The notes: generated from the sequence alone by a model not told the origin. Positions 20,601 through 26,830 are shown, numbered from the stretch's first letter. The stretch is 64,000 nt of DNA from Ardenticatenales bacterium (GCA_020634515.1 JACKBL010000001.1:310001-374000), one strand, 5' to 3'. Numbers and translations: made by a program.

Positions 20601-21257
20601 CTTGATGGCGGGGCTGAACCACTGACAGACATTGGCGAGATGGCCTCCCGCTACCTGGCGGAAATCAAGACAGTCCAGCCTGCCGGTCCCTACTATCTGG
20701 GCGGCTGGTCTATGGGCGGCATGGTCGCCTTCGAAATGGCGCGGCAGTTGCAGGCAAACAACGAAACCGTGGCGCTCCTGGCGCTCATTGACGTCAGCCA
20801 GCCGTCTGCTCCAACTGCCGCCGCTGAATCTAACACTTTCCTGCATTTCTTCGCGCAGGACCTGGGCCTCTCACTGGCCGAACTTCCGCCAACGTTTGCC
20901 GGCATGGACAACCGCGAGCAGATAGCCGTTATTTTGGAACGGGCCAAAGCCACCAATAAAATGCCGCCGGATGTAACCATAGACCAGATCGCCCAGATGC
21001 TGCGCGTCTTCCAGGCGAATTTTGCCGCCATGCTGTCCTACCGGCCCCAACCCTATGCCGGAACCGTCGTCTTCCTCAATGCGGCCGATAGCCCTAACCG
21101 CGACCGGCCAGACCGGGGATGGGCAGCCTGGATTGCCGGGCCGTGGCAGAGCATGGAACTGCCCGGCGACCACTTCAGCCTGGTGCGGCAGCCTCACGTG
21201 CAAGCGCTGGCCCGCCAGTTGCGCGCCTGTCTGCCGCAAATGGAAACAGAACAATGA
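5646..21257 (+). CDS. Giant NRPS: C*-A-T-C-(A remnant)-C-A-T-C-A-T-C-A-T-TE
   Basis: 5203 residues. Domains in order: degenerate C1 (15-450; HRLVADE in place of HHxxxDG), A1 (465-970), T1 (Ser near 1023), C2 (1082-1515, HHIVMDG), a leftover A-domain C-terminal lobe (1525-1615), a helix resembling an NRPS N-terminus (1632-1672), C3 (1689-2121, HHIVADG), A2 (2139-2642), T2, C4 (2752-3188, HHIISDG), A3 (3209-3732), T3, C5 (3839-4309, HHIIFDA), A4 (4325-4839), T4 and a thioesterase (4939-5198; GWSMGG Ser near 5022, His in GDHFSLV). Hand-read A codes: A1 DAFLFGVTYK and A2 DAFFFGATFK (Val/Ile-like), A3 DAKNVGLCIK (unassigned), A4 DVQFIAQVAK (proline-like). No epimerase or methyltransferase domain is seen. 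The expected release is a short acyl-peptide carrying the upstream polyketide. Specificities are inference; the architecture is direct. Confidence 0.95.
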   Translation: MTASPLSSSVANLVRQPLSPPRQRAWFLYQLYPGNPTQHVVGAVELDGPLHIARLQASANVLLRRYLPLRAACITVDDQPTWQETAIDTVSLPVTDLTHLDAVAQADAIEDILRRAARQPFDLEHAPLWRAELLRLGAERHLLWLAAHRLVADEASLPALWSEWAVLYAATAPEERGGTSGAATLPSFPHEATLTYWQQQLQGHQPLLELPLDHARPAMPAFETTTYAWQLPAATETSLRRFSAAENIPLPTLLLSAWLALLVRYTNQHDLTVGLPTAYPVPEEEHSLPRQDYLPVRLQLPVDAGGASTASFRWLTHRTAATLQANAAHPIPLASLLPHLQVEGGLSYAPLFQVTYEWAAATPPWTSDNLTWRLRPVDTGLSPFDLSLRVQETDDALTLHAAYAAHLFTAQTREHLPAHFDRLLTAMLVAPDQPLETLPLLTPAEEERILVTWNDTATPYPADAPLAALFEAQATRVPRKVAVSFPEGELTYAQLNDRANKLAHYLQQRGAGRNSIIAIYLERSLDMIVSILAIIKAGGVYMPLDVSYPAERIAFMLADSQAPLLISRAHLAAQLLPHRSALIDLESEAAAIDAAVVAAGNSNNPNCQTTGADPAYVMYTSGSTGQPKGIVIPQRGVSRLVLHTNYVAFHETDCIAHLSNTSFDAATFEIWSALLHGARLVGIPKEMLLSPVALSAYIEQQQITVMLLTTSLFNQFAYDMPRLFSPLRAILFGGEAADPVAVQRVLQHDPPPQVINVYGPTESTTYASFYQVSPTGAPLTSVPIGTPIANTQVYVLNRCRQPVPVGVVGELYIGGDGLAQGYLNRPALTAASFIPNPFSDQPGARRPGGDRLYKTGDLVRWLPSGVLAFVGRSDHQVKIRGFRIELDEIEAALRRHPAVAQAAVLAHEDRRQGMTTASKGKYLTAYVVPRADVTPTALRDYLQARLPDYMVPPFVLFLDAFPITPNGKLDRRALPRPDVGAAGRDDFAPPRTTGEKALAGIWSAVLGLDDVSIHDPFLEIGGHSLAAVRVIARVRDVFGVDLALPDIFSRPTIADLAAHLDACVQTARASRYSPITPLSQTAQLPLSFAQQRLWFWQQLMPDSTAYNQIFAVRLTGQLHIAALHQTLNEIIARHNTLRTTFHSDNGQPCARLQPVGDYPLPLTDLSHEPAPAQARQVQVRIAADASQVFDLERGPLIRFQLLRLGAEAHVLLINVHHIVMDGWSVEIFTQDMAALYAAFCRQETPNLSPLPIQYADFARWQQEWVAQSGDIQRQFAYWTEKLGLNPPSLDLPADRPRPALPAFQGGIHNFALDAALSQQLRQVGQVAGCSLFMTLLSTWHALFYLYTHQDQIRIGTPVAGRNQPEVERLIGLFVNVLVLAADFHHKPNFHELLTQVQRATLEAYENQDVPFDKLVERLQTKRDNSGQPLFQVMFTFQDWLEEVRELPGVRMEMMPAFNPNVKFDLSIGMWAEAGELRGRIEYNSDIFNPETLARMTAQWTRLLAQLLAAPEQPIAAHALSTETEIAQYQQLAARLTQHPAVQDAGILPWRDTPTSPYLIAYLLLHPGQMLPTIATLRLHLQQQGWHGPLPADLVQVGQILRHPDGRLDRATLPAPPPPAPTGQPDAAPAPPAETLAHQQARLDEKRAQLSDNKRALLQKLLRKAVDLPPAAPVTIPRRPADAAASATIPLSFAQQRLWFFHQLEPDSPFYNIPVVVRLRRRLDVPALQRSINAIIRRHESLRTTFALVDQQPVQVVRPELEISLAVFPISGQTPAEREAHAQAQINEAVRRPFQIQHEPLVRANLYQLAADDAILLINIHHIVADGWSLGIFVRELTAFYNAYTNNRPPASLPDLPVQYADYAIWQRQWLSGEVRQKQLDYWANQLRGELAPLALPTDRPRPAAQTYNGTIYSFAVPRPLLESLKQMGQQENASLFMMLLTAFTGLLHRYTNQTDILVGAPIAGRSRQELEPLIGFFVNTLPLRFNLEADPSFRSLLQQVRQVTLDAYANQDLPFEQLVEALRPVRDPSRSPLFQVMFSLEDQFSSAAFQTPDISVSQIELNTETAKFDLTLFVSEMSDGLHAVFEYNTDLFDAGTITRMAAHFQNLLQGIVVAPDRPLASLPLITPREEQLIAAWNDTATDYPREAGLAALFEAQVARRPHKTAVSFPSSQLTYQELNQRANQLAHYLRRLGVRRRTPVAIFLQRSPEMIVATLAIIKAGGVYVPLDPTYPAERLAFMLADVGAPIVLTNDVLVAQISDHLPPQTRPVNLDAAAIAIAAADDQNPDHQATAADVAYVMYTSGSTGQPKGIIIPQQAINRLVFHTNYIQFGPDDRLAHVSNTSFDAATFEIWGALLHGGQLVGVPQELLLSLPDFVAYLREQGVTAMFLTATLFNQIAYEQPGAFATVRNVLFGGEAADPVAVRRVLRHNPPPRLLNAYGPTESTTFAAWYLVQPTDAAAAAIPIGRPLSNTTLHVLNAHGQPVPAGVLGELYIGGDGLALGYLNRPELTAGRFVPDPFAGSPDARRLYRTGDWVRYDLAGRITYVGRIDQQVKIRGFRIELGEIEAVLRAHAAVSQAAVLAHQDDQRGKYLAAYIVPQQETTPADLRAYLQERLPAYMVPAFYLFLDAFPITPNGKLDWRALPLPDFSETDADTYVAPRSETEARLAQLWGESLGMERVGIHDNFFEIGGHSLIATKIVSRIRQQFQVEMPLRRIFEAPTIAALSGLLEQALSGAPAEMIALEASEDTTPPPLSFAQQRLWFLDQLNPGIPFYNMPLAVSLRGVLDVPALRESLNSLIARHNTLRTTFSGAAEAVCQVVAAPAPRDLPLLDLTTLPPIERQPVAWQHIQADARQPFDLSRGPLLRFQLFRLAHDEHILYLNMHHIISDGWSMQILVNELIHYYRAYASGQPAHLPPLPLQYGDFARWQRRWLQGDVLARQLAYWKDRLGGEPRALALPTDRPRPPIQTYNGASYEFTLSPDLTAALNRLSQQQGATLFMTLLAAFKTWLHRYTHQTDIVVGSPIANRNRREIEDLIGFFVNTLALRTDLSGNPSFLALLERVREVTLGAYMHQDLPFEKLVEELHPERDLSRSSLFQVMFVLQNMAESGMAAASLPELIISLLPVESQTAKFDLTLNMVEMDAGILATFIYNTDLFDQTTVKRMSRHFTNLLAAIVAAPHHTLSQFDLLHPDERRQLLRTWNATAVDYPLDTTFPQLLAAQVERTPQAIAAVDEQPPASGGQPPASGGQPPASGQRQLTYAELNHQANQLAHHLRRLGVSAEVPVAVCLDRSLEMLITLLAILKAGGAYVPLEHNFPPERLAYILEDTAAPLLITRRDLADLFPHYSGSCLYVDDLPAAAPQRLTAAADLENPTYLPGPSDIAYIIYTSGSTGKPKGVMISHRSLSNYLLWISAQFSTEVDTVVASTSFTFDASIKQLFAPLLTGRAIWLIPTSVVSQPDRLLDLLATRQRLLFNSVPALWQAMMEELDSRFRQLDIRQLVTGGEALPAPLVQATMRRFPDLPIWNLYGPTEITCIASGGRVTDAARITIGRPIANTQLYILDPYDNPVPVGVTGELVVGGAGVARGYLNRPDLTADRFRPNPFSDDPDARFYRTGDLVRYLPDGQVEFLGRMDHQVKIRGYRIELGEIEAVLQQHPRVQTAIVLLRQDQDAGTKYLIAYLMAPRQQTIDLESVTEFLRQKLPDYMIPSTYVLLEKLPLTSSGKLDRRNLPAPDSLLPARSLTPPRTPVEEIIVDIWTQVLPASPIGRDDNFFSLGGHSLLATRVINRLRQTFATDLPLRLLFEEPTVARLAARLEQFTADADRSWTPIPPAPRHQPLPLSFAQQRLWFLEQFEPGSAYNVPSALRLSGPLNVAALEQSIATILRRHEILRTTFTVADREPVQVIHPPQPFRFEPDVDAAHRWVNLETPDNRISLDDLLRQEARRPFDLARGPLWRTMLLRLAEDEHVLFFNIHHIIFDAWSNDILRRELLAHYQVFAQGQSWEMPALPIQYADYAVWQRRRLDEATLTAQLTYWQQKLRVRSKSTLDFPTSESSSSASVDSQSINGYALPTLELPTDHPRPPLVTFNGDIARFHLPKDLSNSLKALSQAEGVTLFMTMLAAFKVWLYRHTNQPDIIVGSPIANRTHPQTEDLIGFFLNTLVLRTNLAGDASFRQALAAVHETALEAYAHQDLPFERLVEELQPRRDLSRTPLFQVMFVLRHDTPPPGQDLQINLLPINAQTAKFDLTLFLNDTGQGLEAAIEYNTDLFEPATIQRFWQRFHTLLQGIVANPDAPIDRLPLLPEAEKAQLAAWNQTQTPRHPAEMTLPHLFAAQVQRTPAALAVTDGQTSLTYAGLEAQANQLAHYLRRLGVRADVPVAICLDRSLALTVGILGILKAGGAYLPLDAAYPAERLAYMLQNAQAPILITSADILAAFQQQPLLAAALRSCQVVVADPRWEIVAHEPREPLEAGISAGNLLYIIYTSGSTGQPKGVAMPHGPLANLMHWQQQHTTLDYPARTLQFSPISFDVSCQELFFTWHSGGTLVLVPEETRRDPLALLTYMDAMRVQRIFMPFIALQSMAEVAYRLPEAPLATSLREIITAGEQLQVTAPIIHFFQRLPGCALHNQYGPTESHVATAFTLTGPPRTWDALPPIGRPIDNAAIYLLDGQGQSVPVGVVGELYIGGDILARDYMGRPELTAERFQRDPFVADPAARLYKTGDLARRRVDGNLEYLGRNDFQVKVRGYRVEPGEIEAVLSQQPGVQTAVVQALPDRAGNKRLVAYLLSAWPESKRTELPAQLRRALRHRLPDYMIPERFVLLEELPLTPSGKIDRRALPAPDSAIAAAREFVPPRDALELRLVQLWQQTLARYPIGITDNFFELGGHSLLAVRLVSEIQARTGRELPLATLFQHATVEQLAHLLRQQTTSAAGLAENRSLVCLHPAGNRPPFFCVHPGGGHVLPYLDLARSLDDDRPFYGLQSAGLDGGAEPLTDIGEMASRYLAEIKTVQPAGPYYLGGWSMGGMVAFEMARQLQANNETVALLALIDVSQPSAPTAAAESNTFLHFFAQDLGLSLAELPPTFAGMDNREQIAVILERAKATNKMPPDVTIDQIAQMLRVFQANFAAMLSYRPQPYAGTVVFLNAADSPNRDRPDRGWAAWIAGPWQSMELPGDHFSLVRQPHVQALARQLRACLPQMETEQ
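10220..10500 (+). other. Remnant of an adenylation-domain C-terminal lobe within the NRPS
   Basis: Residues 1525-1615 of the giant NRPS (motifs QHPAVQDAGIL, YLIAYLL, HPDGRLDRATLP) align by eye with the A8-A10 end of the neighbouring A domains. The roughly 400-residue catalytic core is missing, the A10 lysine motif NGK is replaced by DGR, and no carrier domain follows. A charged helix (LSDNKRALLQKLL) like the start of the upstream NRPS comes next, as if two genes had been fused at this point. Confidence 0.8.
15351..15412 (+). repeat. In-frame 21-bp tandem repeat in NRPS A3 N-terminus
   Basis: Almost three copies of a 21-bp unit encode QPPASGG-QPPASGG-QPPASG between the start of the A3 domain and its first conserved strand. 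The unit length is a multiple of three, so copy-number change keeps the frame. None of the other A domains here has it. Confidence 0.9.
17766..17855 (+). other. About 30-codon in-frame insertion inside NRPS C5
   Basis: Between the conserved YWQQKL and LELPTDHPRP blocks the other C domains have only a few residues. C5 has about 30 extra, Ser-rich residues (from RVRSKS to NGYALPT). The DNA is visibly poorer in GC than its surroundings. It looks like inserted DNA tolerated in a surface loop. The boundaries are approximate. Confidence 0.65.
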
Positions 21258-22579
21258 GCCAACACCTCCCCCTGCGCGGCATGGCGGCGTTTCTGGTAGT
21301 CTGGTTGGGCCAGGTTGTTTCCTTGATTGGTTCCGGGCTGACCCGCTTTGGTCTAACCCTCTGGGTTCTGGAACACACCGGTTCAGTGACGCAATTCAGC
21401 CTGATTTTGTTCTTTTCTGCCTTGCCGGGAGGGCTTATCATCCCCATTGCCGGCGTCCTGAGCGATCGCTTCAATCGCCGTCACCTGATGATCGTCAGCG
21501 ACACTGTCGCCGCGTTGGGGACAGTAATCGCCTTGTTGCTCATTCTTGGCGGGCGATTGGCGGTGTGGCACATTTACCTGATCACCACCATTCAGACAGC
21601 CGCCTCCCTCTTCCAGCGCCCGGCTTACATGGCCAGCGTGCCGCTGCTTGTGCCCCAGGCTCAGCTAGGACGGGCCAGCGGCTTGCTGCAAGTAGCGACG
21701 ACACTGCCCGACATTATCTCGCCGATTGTGGCCGGGGCCTTGATTGGCTTTATCGGGCTGAATGGCCTGGTAGCGATAGACCTGATCACGTTTTTGTTTG
21801 CCCTGGTGACGTTGGCGCTGGTGGTTATTCCCAAACCCGCCCGCAGCCAGGCAGGCGCCGCCGCCGCGCAGGCGTCGTTTGCTCAGGACATCTTTTTTGG
21901 CTGGCGCTATATTCGCGCCCGTTCTGGGTTCCTGCAATTGCTGCTCTATGTAGCGGCTATCAATCTGGTATTTGCCATGTTTGAAGCCTTGCTGCCCCCC
22001 TTGATTCTCAGCATGGGCGACGAACGTACTCTGGGCATCGTGTTGTCGCTGTTGGGCGCCAGCTTGCTATTGGGTAGTTTGATAATGGCTGCTTGGGGTG
22101 GCCCGCGGCGGCGGGTGTTTGGTGTGTTGACGTCTGGCTTTGCGGTTGGCGTCGGCATTTTTGTCCTCGGCTGGCAAACGTCTCCCTGGCTCGTTGCCGG
22201 TGTAGGCTTCGTTGCCCTTCTGAGCGTACCCATTATGAGTGGTTGCAGCCAGGCTTTCTGGCTGGAAAAAGTCGAACCCGACATCCAGGGGCGAGTCAGC
22301 GGCATCCGTATGGTTGTCGGTACTTCTACTCTGCCGATTGGCTTCCTGCTCGCCGGTCTGTTTGCCGACTACGTCTTTAATCCGCTGCTGACGTCCACGG
22401 GGCCGTTGGCCTCTTTGCCCGGCGTCTTCTTTGGTATTGGTCCGCAGCGGGGTATCAGCCTGCTGCTGGTGGTGATTGGCGTTCTTACCATTCTGGTCAC
22501 CCTGGCAGGACTCTCTTCCGCGCGTCTGCGGCTGCTGGACCGCAGCGCCCCCGACGCCGCCCTCGCCAGCGCAGACTAA
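21254..22579 (+). CDS. MFS transporter, probable peptide exporter
   Basis: The start is the ATG that overlaps the NRPS stop (ATGA, 21254-21257), giving 441 residues; a longer frame beginning at 21119 lies inside the thioesterase and is not credible. About twelve hydrophobic segments alternate with short loops, and a typical MFS loop motif, GVLSDRFNRRHLM, sits between helices 2 and 3. It resembles the MFS_3-type exporters often found beside NRPS genes. The four-base overlap implies translational coupling to the synthetase, so export of the peptide product, or self-resistance, is the likely role. The substrate is inferred from context only. Confidence 0.9.
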   Translation: MSQHLPLRGMAAFLVVWLGQVVSLIGSGLTRFGLTLWVLEHTGSVTQFSLILFFSALPGGLIIPIAGVLSDRFNRRHLMIVSDTVAALGTVIALLLILGGRLAVWHIYLITTIQTAASLFQRPAYMASVPLLVPQAQLGRASGLLQVATTLPDIISPIVAGALIGFIGLNGLVAIDLITFLFALVTLALVVIPKPARSQAGAAAAQASFAQDIFFGWRYIRARSGFLQLLLYVAAINLVFAMFEALLPPLILSMGDERTLGIVLSLLGASLLLGSLIMAAWGGPRRRVFGVLTSGFAVGVGIFVLGWQTSPWLVAGVGFVALLSVPIMSGCSQAFWLEKVEPDIQGRVSGIRMVVGTSTLPIGFLLAGLFADYVFNPLLTSTGPLASLPGVFFGIGPQRGISLLLVVIGVLTILVTLAGLSSARLRLLDRSAPDAALASAD

Positions 22580-22602
22580 AGGACAAACCAACAGTTTGTC
22601 CT
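22580..22602 (+). terminator. Hairpin just after the MFS stop
   Basis: A 9-bp perfect stem (AGGACAAAC / GTTTGTCCT) with a 5-base loop starts directly after the MFS stop codon. There is no following T run, so it may act as an mRNA 3' stabiliser or be a dispersed repeat rather than a strong intrinsic terminator. Confidence 0.5.
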
Positions 22603-22666
22603 ACCTATCCGCGCCCGCGCCGCCGAGCGGCGTTAGCGTCTCCGCGTGAGACTGTTTTTGAAGCAT

Positions 22667-22687
22667 GGGCGGGTTGCCAACCCGCCC
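22667..22687. repeat. Short palindromic repeat GGGCGGGTT-gcc-AACCCGCCC
   Basis: A 9-bp perfect inverted repeat with a 3-base loop lies between the exporter and the peptidase gene. It looks like a REP-type intergenic palindrome; without a T tract a terminator role is uncertain. Confidence 0.55.
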
Positions 22688-22719
22688 TACGATAGGCTAT
22701 TTTCGAAGGAGTTGTGTCA

Positions 22720-25700
22720 ATGGAACGTGGTTTTGAGGAAATTCTCCATCGCCTCGTCATTATCACCCACGTGGCAGCCGGCAGCCTTACCCTGATCACA
22801 GGCGTCATCAACCTGCTCAATAAAAAAGGGGGGCGGGCGCACATTCGTTGGGGCCGTTTTTACTTCTGGTGTATGTTCACCATCTTCGTCACCTCCCTCA
22901 TCTCCCTGGTGTTTTTTGTCAACAACCCACTCGTCTTCCTGATCAACGTGTTCGCCTTCTATCAGGTTTTTTCTGGACGGCGCGTGGTGCTGCGCAAACG
23001 ATTGGACCTGACCCGCCACGTTGGCAGACTGGACTGGGGGGTGGCTGCCGGCACAAGCGTGTTTGGCGTCGGCGCTTTGTTGTGGAGTATTTCTCCCCTT
23101 TGGGGCGGGCGGGAAATGAACTCGCTGCCGCTAACCATTCTGATCACCTGGTTTAGTGGTTTTACCATCTACCTGGCCGGCAACGACATACGCTACTTCC
23201 AGAACCCTTCCTCTGACCGCCGCTGGTGGTGGTATCACCACATGAACTACATGATCGGCTCCTTCACCTCCGCCACCACCGCCGTGATCGTAACCAATCT
23301 CCACCGTGTCTCCTTCATTCCGCCGGAAATTGGCTGGATTTTCTGGCTCCTGCCGGGAAGTATCGGGCTGGTAGGGACGTTTGTTTGGATCCGCTACTAT
23401 CGCCGCCTCTTTAACCGTCAATCCGGCAAAACGGCCGCACCTATAGCCAGACCCACGCCCATCGAACTACCCCGCAACGTGACCGCTGCCCTGATAGCCC
23501 TGCTGCTCGTCGCCGCCGCTGCTGCCGTCAGCATTTTGGCGGATCGCCCCCCTGTTCCCGCCCCGGCTACCGCGCCCGCGGACACCTTCTCCGCCGCGCG
23601 CGCCAGCCAATACGTCCAGGACATTAACCAGACCCCCCACCCCATGGGATCCGCGGCGCATGTGCAGGTGCGCGATTACTTGCTGGCGCAATTGCGCGCC
23701 CTGGGCCTGGAGCCAGAGCAGCAGACGGGCACAGGCATACAGATTGGGGGCAATGGCGCCGGCAGCGTTACAAACATCATGGCCCGCATTCCAGGCACCC
23801 ACGCTCCAGACACCGCCAGCGGCCAGGCTGTGCTGCTGATGTCCCACTACGACTCTCCACCAACAACCCCCGGCGCGAACAATGACGGCGCCAATCTGGG
23901 CGGCATTCTGGAAACTATCCGCGCCCTCAAAGCCGCCCCACCGCTGCAAAATGACGTGATCATTTTCATTTCCGACGGGGAAGAGTTTGGCTCTTTTGGT
24001 TCGCAGATATTTATTGACAAACACCCCTGGGCGCAAGACGTAGGCGTTGTCCTTAATTTTGATACACGGGGGACGGCGGGCGCGTCTTTGCTGTACGAAA
24101 CCAGTGCCGGCAACGGCTGGATGATTCGAGAATATGCCCGCGCTGTATCTCGCCCGTTTGGCAACTCCCTGGCCTACGAAGTGTACCGCCGCCTACCTTT
24201 CGATACTGACTTCACCGTCTTTAAGCGCGCCGACTACGCTGGCTTTAACTTTGCTTACATTGATGGCTACCCCTATTACCATTCCCCGCTGGATACGGTG
24301 GCCCGGCTAAATCAGGCCAGCCTGCAAAGCCACGGTGAGCAAATGCTGGCGCTGACGCGGCACTTCGGCAATCTGGACTTGAGCCAGACAAAAGCCGACA
24401 ATGCCATCTATTTCGATGTCTTGCAACGCTTTCTGGTGCATTACAGCGGCGGCCTGATGTGGCCGTTGACAATCGCGCTGTTGCTAGGCTTTGCCGGCAT
24501 TTGCTTCTGGGGTGTGCGTCGTGAGCAGATGGCGTGGAAAGGCATCCTCGGCGGCCTGGGTGGTTTTGCCATCAGCCTGGTGGCGGGCGCTGCCCTGGTT
24601 ACCCTGGTCTGGCAGCTAATCAACCTGCTGCACCGCGACTACGCCTTCCTGCTGTTAGACACTTATAACAACCTGGTTTACCGTTTCGCCTTCATGGCGC
24701 TTTCCCTGGCGGTTAGCGCTTTCATCTACAACCGCCTGTTTGTCCGTCAGGAATTACTGAACCTGATGGCTGGCGTGGGCGGTCTCCTCCTTATCTTGCT
24801 CCTGGTTACCGGTGTGCTGGCCCCCGGCGCCACCTACCTGTGGGCCTGGCCCCTGTTGTTCCTCTTGCTCAGCCTGGTCTATTTGCTCCGGGTGCGCCAG
24901 GAAAAACCGGCGCGTGCCGGCATAAAGGATGCCATTGTGCTTACCCTGCTATCACTGCCGGCTATCCTGATCCTCATGCCTACTGCCTGGCTCGTTTCCG
25001 TCGCCCTCGGTGTGCGTTATGCCGGTGGCATGGCCTTCTTTATACTGGCGTTGCCAGGATTACTGTTGCCGCAAATGCGCTGGGTTGCCGGGCTAAATCG
25101 CTGGCTGCTGCCCGCCGGTGGGTTGTTGGTTGCCGGCATTTTCCTTATCATCGGCGCGGCTATCAGCGGGTTTGACGCCCAGCACCCCCAACCAGACAAC
25201 CTGATCTACGCCCTGGATGCAAATACAGGCCAGGCTGTCTGGATTACGCAGTCGCCGCGCGCCGATGGCTGGACAGCCGCCTACCTGGGCGATGGCAGTC
25301 GCGCGCCTCTGGAGAACATCTTCCCTGGCTTTTCCACCTACCAACCGCTGCAAGAAACGGCCCCAAGTGCTGACGTCCCCGGCCCAGAAATTACCGTGTT
25401 GCAAAACGAGGTGACGAATGGTGTGCGCGATTTGCGCCTACGCATTGTTTCCCCGCGCGGCGCGCCTGTGCTGCGCATCACCCTGGCTACCGGCGGCAGC
25501 GAACTGGTGGCGGCCAGCGTCAACGACGAGCCTGTCACTGATCTGGACAGCCGTTACATTAACGCGGACTGGTGGCGGCTGATTTATTATGCCGCGCCGG
25601 CAGAGGGGGTTGAATTATTTGTGCAGCTCCCTGCTACGCCAGACATGGTCGTACACGTGGCCGACCAATCTTATAGCTGGCCTGATCTGCCCGGCGTGGC

Positions 25701-25794
25701 GCAGCCTGTGCGCCCCGCGGATTATATGACGATGCCCACTCCCTTTGTTCTGGGTGATGTGACGCTGGTGGCGCGCCAGATTGCCGTGCCATAG
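22720..25794 (+). CDS. Membrane M28-family peptidase with N-terminal DUF2306-like membrane domain
   Basis: ATG at 22720 is preferred because AAGGAG (22706-22711) is spaced correctly for it; a GTG six bases earlier is too close. The protein has 1024 residues. The first 230 form a multi-helix, His-rich membrane unit resembling DUF2306 proteins. Residues about 285-560 are an M28 zinc aminopeptidase domain with ligands in MSHYDS, NNDGAN, DGEEFG, NFDTRG and YYHSPLD. About eight more membrane helices and an extracytoplasmic beta-rich tail follow, as in ERMP1-like vacuolar/ER membrane proteases. It is probably an outward-facing peptidase. It may trim or degrade the NRPS product or be unrelated to it; the order alone does not decide. 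The DUF2306-M28 fusion is unusual. Confidence 0.8.
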   Translation: MERGFEEILHRLVIITHVAAGSLTLITGVINLLNKKGGRAHIRWGRFYFWCMFTIFVTSLISLVFFVNNPLVFLINVFAFYQVFSGRRVVLRKRLDLTRHVGRLDWGVAAGTSVFGVGALLWSISPLWGGREMNSLPLTILITWFSGFTIYLAGNDIRYFQNPSSDRRWWWYHHMNYMIGSFTSATTAVIVTNLHRVSFIPPEIGWIFWLLPGSIGLVGTFVWIRYYRRLFNRQSGKTAAPIARPTPIELPRNVTAALIALLLVAAAAAVSILADRPPVPAPATAPADTFSAARASQYVQDINQTPHPMGSAAHVQVRDYLLAQLRALGLEPEQQTGTGIQIGGNGAGSVTNIMARIPGTHAPDTASGQAVLLMSHYDSPPTTPGANNDGANLGGILETIRALKAAPPLQNDVIIFISDGEEFGSFGSQIFIDKHPWAQDVGVVLNFDTRGTAGASLLYETSAGNGWMIREYARAVSRPFGNSLAYEVYRRLPFDTDFTVFKRADYAGFNFAYIDGYPYYHSPLDTVARLNQASLQSHGEQMLALTRHFGNLDLSQTKADNAIYFDVLQRFLVHYSGGLMWPLTIALLLGFAGICFWGVRREQMAWKGILGGLGGFAISLVAGAALVTLVWQLINLLHRDYAFLLLDTYNNLVYRFAFMALSLAVSAFIYNRLFVRQELLNLMAGVGGLLLILLLVTGVLAPGATYLWAWPLLFLLLSLVYLLRVRQEKPARAGIKDAIVLTLLSLPAILILMPTAWLVSVALGVRYAGGMAFFILALPGLLLPQMRWVAGLNRWLLPAGGLLVAGIFLIIGAAISGFDAQHPQPDNLIYALDANTGQAVWITQSPRADGWTAAYLGDGSRAPLENIFPGFSTYQPLQETAPSADVPGPEITVLQNEVTNGVRDLRLRIVSPRGAPVLRITLATGGSELVAASVNDEPVTDLDSRYINADWWRLIYYAAPAEGVELFVQLPATPDMVVHVADQSYSWPDLPGVAQPVRPADYMTMPTPFVLGDVTLVARQIAVP

Positions 25795-25805
25795 GGGCGC
25801 GCCGG

Positions 25806-26552
25806 CTACAGGATCGTAGACAGGTGATTGCTGATGGTTTGCAGCAACAACCAGCGGTAAGGGTGCAAAAAGAAGTGATCGCCGGGAAAGACGTGTAGGC
25901 TAAACTGATTAGCGACGTGCCGCCGCCATGCTTCCATGTCCGGCGGCGGCACTTTTTCATCGTGAATGCCGGCAAAAGCGGCCACCGGACAACTCAGCGG
26001 CGCTTTGTCGGTATACGTATATACATAACACACGCGCAAATCCGCCCGCAGTGTAGGCGTTACAATTCGCAGCAATTCATCGTTTTCCAGCACCGCCGTG
26101 GGCGTTCCCTTCATCCGCGCCAGCTCCGCTTTGAACGGTTCATCCGGCAGGTCGTGAATGGGGTCGTCTCGCTCCGGAATATCTGGCGCGCGATAGGCGG
26201 ACACAAAGAAATAGGCCGGTTGCGCCTTCCCCTGATCACGCAAGGCGCGGATCAGTTCAAACCCCAACAAGCCGCCCATGCTGTGCCCAAAGATAGCGTA
26301 AGGCCTGTCCAGATAAGGAGAAATGGCGTCGGTTAATGCCGGCAGCAGGTCATTAAACGCCGCATAAGGTTTTTCGCCAAAGCGGTTTTCTCGCCCGGGT
26401 AGCTGCACCGGGCAAACTTCCACGAATGCCGGCAGCGCACGTGGCCACTCTCGAAAAATCGAAGCTCCCCCACCCGCATACGGTAAACAAAATAAACGCA
26501 ATTGCGCCCGCGGATCAGGTCGCCCGCGCAGAATCCAGTTGTTGGGTTTCAT
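25806..26552 (-). CDS. Type II (editing) thioesterase
   Basis: 248 residues, the usual length of stand-alone alpha/beta-hydrolase thioesterases of NRPS/PKS clusters. An early motif is LFCLPYAGGGAS, the nucleophile elbow is GHSMGG, and the catalytic His lies in PGDHFFLH near the C-terminus. Such enzymes hydrolyse wrong or stalled acyl groups from carrier-domain phosphopantetheine arms. It converges on the M28 peptidase gene with an 11-bp gap and is the last gene clearly tied to the biosynthetic cluster. I see no obvious Shine-Dalgarno sequence before the ATG. Confidence 0.93.
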   Translation of the reverse strand: MKPNNWILRGRPDPRAQLRLFCLPYAGGGASIFREWPRALPAFVEVCPVQLPGRENRFGEKPYAAFNDLLPALTDAISPYLDRPYAIFGHSMGGLLGFELIRALRDQGKAQPAYFFVSAYRAPDIPERDDPIHDLPDEPFKAELARMKGTPTAVLENDELLRIVTPTLRADLRVCYVYTYTDKAPLSCPVAAFAGIHDEKVPPPDMEAWRRHVANQFSLHVFPGDHFFLHPYRWLLLQTISNHLSTIL

Positions 26553-26678
26553 AAGTCAATCGTACTAATGTTACTGCCAGAGGTGTGTCGCGCCTTGCCA
26601 GACGTCATGTTCCTGTGGTGTACGCTACCGGTGCTGAGTGATCGTCTATAAACAACTTCTTAGTCCAATCTTCAAGAT

Positions 26679-26777
26679 TGACTCTACTGAAAAAAGGCCA
26701 AAAACCGGGTTTTTACACATGAACCACTCTGGTAATTTCCGCCGGACACTCGAAAAACCCGGTTTTTTCAGTGAACT
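26679..26777 (+). mobile_element. 99-bp MITE-like element, copy 1
   Basis: The ends are imperfect inverted repeats (ACTCTACTGAAAAAA on the left, GTTCACTGAAAAAA read from the right). Inside are two more inverted CCGGG/AAAA blocks. Near-identical copies lie at 51438-51536 and, inverted, at 56731-56829. It is too short to encode a transposase, so any movement would need one in trans. This copy sits in intergenic DNA. Confidence 0.85.
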
Positions 26778-26830
26778 CAAACATTTCGGGCTCTTTCGGA
26801 TTTCGTGGGGTCTGCCCCACATATGGGTCT

